From NCBI GenBank assembly GCA_012840345.1, contig DULO01000130.1:19383-83382 (forward strand): a stretch of 64,000 nucleotides of DNA, read 5' to 3'. Both the position numbers and the translations under genes were made by a program. Positions 62,154 to 64,000 of the stretch are shown here, in pieces. This DNA is from Candidatus Fermentithermobacillaceae bacterium. GTDB taxonomy: Bacteria > Bacillota > Sulfobacillia > Fermentithermobacillales > Fermentithermobacillaceae. The notes beneath the pieces were generated by a model, which saw only the letters and a list, made by a program, of their open reading frames with translations, was not told where the DNA came from and did not search any database. Numbering within the stretch: position 1 is the first letter of the stretch; each line of letters begins with the position of its first letter.

Positions 62154-63148
62154 AGAAAGCGTGCGTGTTGGGAGCGGGCGCCTGGGGATCGGCGATCGCC
62201 ATGGTCCTTAGCGATACGGGGCATCAAGTCGGGCTTTGGGACAGGGATGCCTCGATAGTCGACCAGATAAACAGCACACACGCCGCGCCGAAGCTGCAAG
62301 GCATAAACCTTCCGGAAACCATCGTCGCGACCACTGATTATGTACAAGCTCTTGAGGGAGCCCAAGTTGTGGTCTCCGCCATCGCTTCCACAGGGATCCG
62401 GGAAGTGTCCCGCGCTGTTGCCGCGATAGTGCCGGAAGACAGCATTTTGGTAAGCGCTACCAAAGGATTGGACCCCCAGACTCTCCAGCGCCCCCTTGAG
62501 GTGTGGGCGGAGGAATCGCCCGCCTTAACAGACCGGCTGGTAGCCATGTCCGGCCCCAATTTCGCCATCGAGATAGCCCATAAACTTCCCGCGGCCACTG
62601 TGGTGGCAGCCGTGACGCTGGACGCCAGGGACAAGGCGCAGTCGGCTTTCATGACCTCGTACTTGCGGGTCTACACCAATTGGGACGTCATCGGCGTTGA
62701 GTTGGGCGGATCCTTTAAGAACATAATTGCCATAGCTTGCGGGATCATCGAAGGCATGGGACTGGGGAACAACGCCCAAGCCGCCATCATCTCCCGGGGT
62801 ATCGCCGAGATAACCCGCCTCGGAGTGGCGCTCGGAGCCGAACCTCTGACCTTTGCCGGACTATCGGGTCTGGGCGACCTTGTGCTCACCGCGACCGGGC
62901 ACTTGTCCAGAAACCGCCAGGCAGGCATCGCCGTTGGCAAGGGAGAGTCCATCGACTCCTTCGTCTCAAGGACAGGCTATACGGTGGAGGGCTTTACCAC
63001 GGTAAAGAGCGCGGTCCGCCTGGCGGAGGCCAACGGTATCGAAATGCCCATCACAAACGTGGTGTACAAGATCCTCTATGAAGGTCTGCCGGTCCGTCAC
63101 GGTGTTTCTGAGATAATGCTCAGGGAGAAACGGGCAGAGTACCGGTAG
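62150..63148 (+). CDS. gpsA: glycerol-3-phosphate dehydrogenase [NAD(P)+]
   Basis: GpsA makes glycerol 3-phosphate for phospholipid synthesis. The Rossmann motif VLGAGAWGSAIAMVLSDTGH starts the 332-residue protein. SGPNFAIEIAH, the catalytic lysine region ELGGSFKNIIAIACGI and GLGDLVLTATG are present. GTG 62150 overlaps plsY. No terminator is evident after it. Confidence 0.97.
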   Translation: MKKACVLGAGAWGSAIAMVLSDTGHQVGLWDRDASIVDQINSTHAAPKLQGINLPETIVATTDYVQALEGAQVVVSAIASTGIREVSRAVAAIVPEDSILVSATKGLDPQTLQRPLEVWAEESPALTDRLVAMSGPNFAIEIAHKLPAATVVAAVTLDARDKAQSAFMTSYLRVYTNWDVIGVELGGSFKNIIAIACGIIEGMGLGNNAQAAIISRGIAEITRLGVALGAEPLTFAGLSGLGDLVLTATGHLSRNRQAGIAVGKGESIDSFVSRTGYTVEGFTTVKSAVRLAEANGIEMPITNVVYKILYEGLPVRHGVSEIMLREKRAEYR

Positions 63149-63188
63149 TAACCTTATCAGTCAGAGCCACCGGTCCTTCTTGCTCTCT

Positions 63189-63221
63189 CAGTTGTCTCCC
63201 TATCTTCCCCCAGTTGTCTCC
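63189..63221. repeat. direct repeat CAGTTGTCTCC in the gpsA-spoIVA gap
   Basis: CAGTTGTCTCC occurs at 63189-63199 and 63211-63221 (period 22) in a pyrimidine-rich stretch. Beyond this and the promoter below, the 232-nt gap shows nothing recognisable. Confidence 0.45.
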
Positions 63222-63321
63222 TTGCCGGGCTTGCTCCGTCATGCTTGTTCTAACCATGCCTCTAAGCCTCATAGTCTTCTGATGTGACAATGAAACTTGT
63301 TACTTCAACTTAGACATTGGG

Positions 63322-63351
63322 TCAAGTTGACGGATAGCTTGGCATATGAAT
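63322..63351 (+). promoter_or_regulatory. candidate sigma-E promoter of spoIVA
   Basis: TCAAGTT (63322-63328), 14 nt, and CATATGAAT (63343-63351) resemble the sigma-E elements KMATATT and CATACAMT. They lie 30-60 nt before spoIVA, a gene known to be transcribed by sigma-E in Bacillus. Confidence 0.45.
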
Positions 63352-63380
63352 TTACGAACCCGGTAAGGAGGGAGAGTCAG

Positions 63381-64000
63381 GTGGAGAAATTCGATATCTT
63401 CCTGGATATCGCCCAAAGAACGGGAGGCGATATCTACATCGGTGTAGTCGGGCCCATGCGAACAGGGAAATCCACCTTCATTCGTCAGTTCATGGAACTC
63501 TTTGTGCTCCCGAACATCGCGGATGAATACGACAAACAGAGAGCCATAGATGCCATGCCGCAGGCTGGAGGCGGCAAGACCATCATGACGGTCGAGCCCA
63601 AGTTCATCCCTGACGAATCCGTGCGCATTGACATCCGAGACAACCTGTCCCTCAACGTAAGGTTAGTTGATTGCACAGGCTACCCTGTCCCGGGAGCTCA
63701 GGGATACATGGACGGGGATGCTCCCAGGATGGTCCGCACCCTATGGTTTGACGAACCGGTACCGTTCGCGGAAGCCGCCGAGGTCGGGACCGAAAAGGTC
63801 ATCGTGGACCACGCCACCATCGGGATAGTGGTGACCACTGACGGGAGCATCGTGGATATCCCGAGGGAAGCCTACGTGGAGGCCGAGAGGCAAGTAGTCG
63901 CGAAAATGGCCGCCCTGGGCAAACCTTTTGTTATCGTACTGAACTCCAGAGATCCCTATTCCAAAGAGGCGTCGGACTTGGCAACCGACATGGAGGGCGA
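63381..64000 (+). CDS. spoIVA: stage IV sporulation protein A (partial, runs off the window)
   Basis: SpoIVA is the ATPase that forms the basement layer of the spore coat on the outer forespore membrane. GTG 63381 follows AAGGAGGGAG; the ORF is absent from the track because it has no stop in the window. The first 206 codons read MEKFDIFLDIAQRTGGDIYIG, then the Walker A motif GPMRTGKSTF, then AGGGKTIMTVEPKFIP and LVDCTGYPVPGAQGYMDGD, all diagnostic. The ATPase domain is intact as far as it can be read. Confidence 0.96.
   Translation, partial: MEKFDIFLDIAQRTGGDIYIGVVGPMRTGKSTFIRQFMELFVLPNIADEYDKQRAIDAMPQAGGGKTIMTVEPKFIPDESVRIDIRDNLSLNVRLVDCTGYPVPGAQGYMDGDAPRMVRTLWFDEPVPFAEAAEVGTEKVIVDHATIGIVVTTDGSIVDIPREAYVEAERQVVAKMAALGKPFVIVLNSRDPYSKEASDLATDMEG

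Overview
The window looks like a chromosomal segment from an anaerobic, endospore-forming member of the Bacillota (Clostridia-like). It carries more than a dozen sporulation genes in canonical operons: spoIIIAG-AH, spoIVB-spo0A, spoIIM, dacF-spoIIAA-spoIIAB-sigF-spoVAC-spoVAD-spoVAE, spmAB, spoIIP and spoIVA. It also carries ferredoxin-linked amino-acid fermentation genes. The DNA is fairly GC-rich. TTG and GTG starts are common, and usually only a strong Shine-Dalgarno (SD) identifies the true start. There is no rRNA or tRNA gene, so finer taxonomy is not possible. I saw no mobile element and no CRISPR array.

Layout. 1-2977: end of the spoIIIA operon, Asp23/AmaP/DUF2273 envelope-stress genes, nusB. 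3039-5272: NfnAB-type ferredoxin:NADP oxidoreductase. 5296-13818: xseA-xseB-ispA, a gene-free 585-nt stretch, then oapA-dxs-nadK-argR-recN. 13927-16143: spoIVB and spo0A. 16225-26438: a PAS/AAA+ sigma-54 activator, a textbook -24/-12 promoter, and a branched-chain amino acid fermentation operon (butyrate-kinase-type kinase, phosphotransacylase, leucine dehydrogenase, degenerate kinase paralogue, P-loop ATPase, four-subunit 2-oxoacid:ferredoxin oxidoreductase, unknown gene). 26506-34331: spoIIM, ald, xerD, dacF, spoIIA and spoVA operons. 34461-37634: HtrA-like protease, M50 protease, scpA-scpB. 37741-42082: DUF2953, ytfJ, Ku/LigD-type end-joining genes, spore DNA-binding protein. 42117-43231 (minus): spmA-spmB. 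43520-48282: ridA, rluB, a small membrane protein, then a cobalamin riboswitch and btuFCD. 48279-50720 (minus): pxpA and a pxpB-pxpC fusion. 50963-55067: small anchored protein, cmk, plsC, ispH fused to ribosomal S1. 55236-64000: DUF1614, spoIIP, YIEGIA and its cap, DUF3189, DUF512, der, plsY, gpsA, start of spoIVA.

The most interesting stretch is 7684-8819. A strong sigma-A-like promoter lies in the ispA-dxs interval, followed by about 520 nt of structured non-coding sequence and a four-helix membrane protein gene. Location, size and partner gene match the OLE RNA/OapA ribonucleoprotein system. The identification is by synteny and protein pattern, not by a covariance-model search.

Metabolically, leucine dehydrogenase, the ferredoxin-dependent oxidoreductase, phosphotransacylase and kinase form a complete route from branched-chain amino acids to branched acids with ATP and reduced ferredoxin. 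NfnAB and alanine dehydrogenase could balance the electrons. A second theme is post-transcriptional: several genes have their SD embedded in an inverted repeat (16225 regulator, 25626 gene, spoIIM, dacF, possibly oapA).
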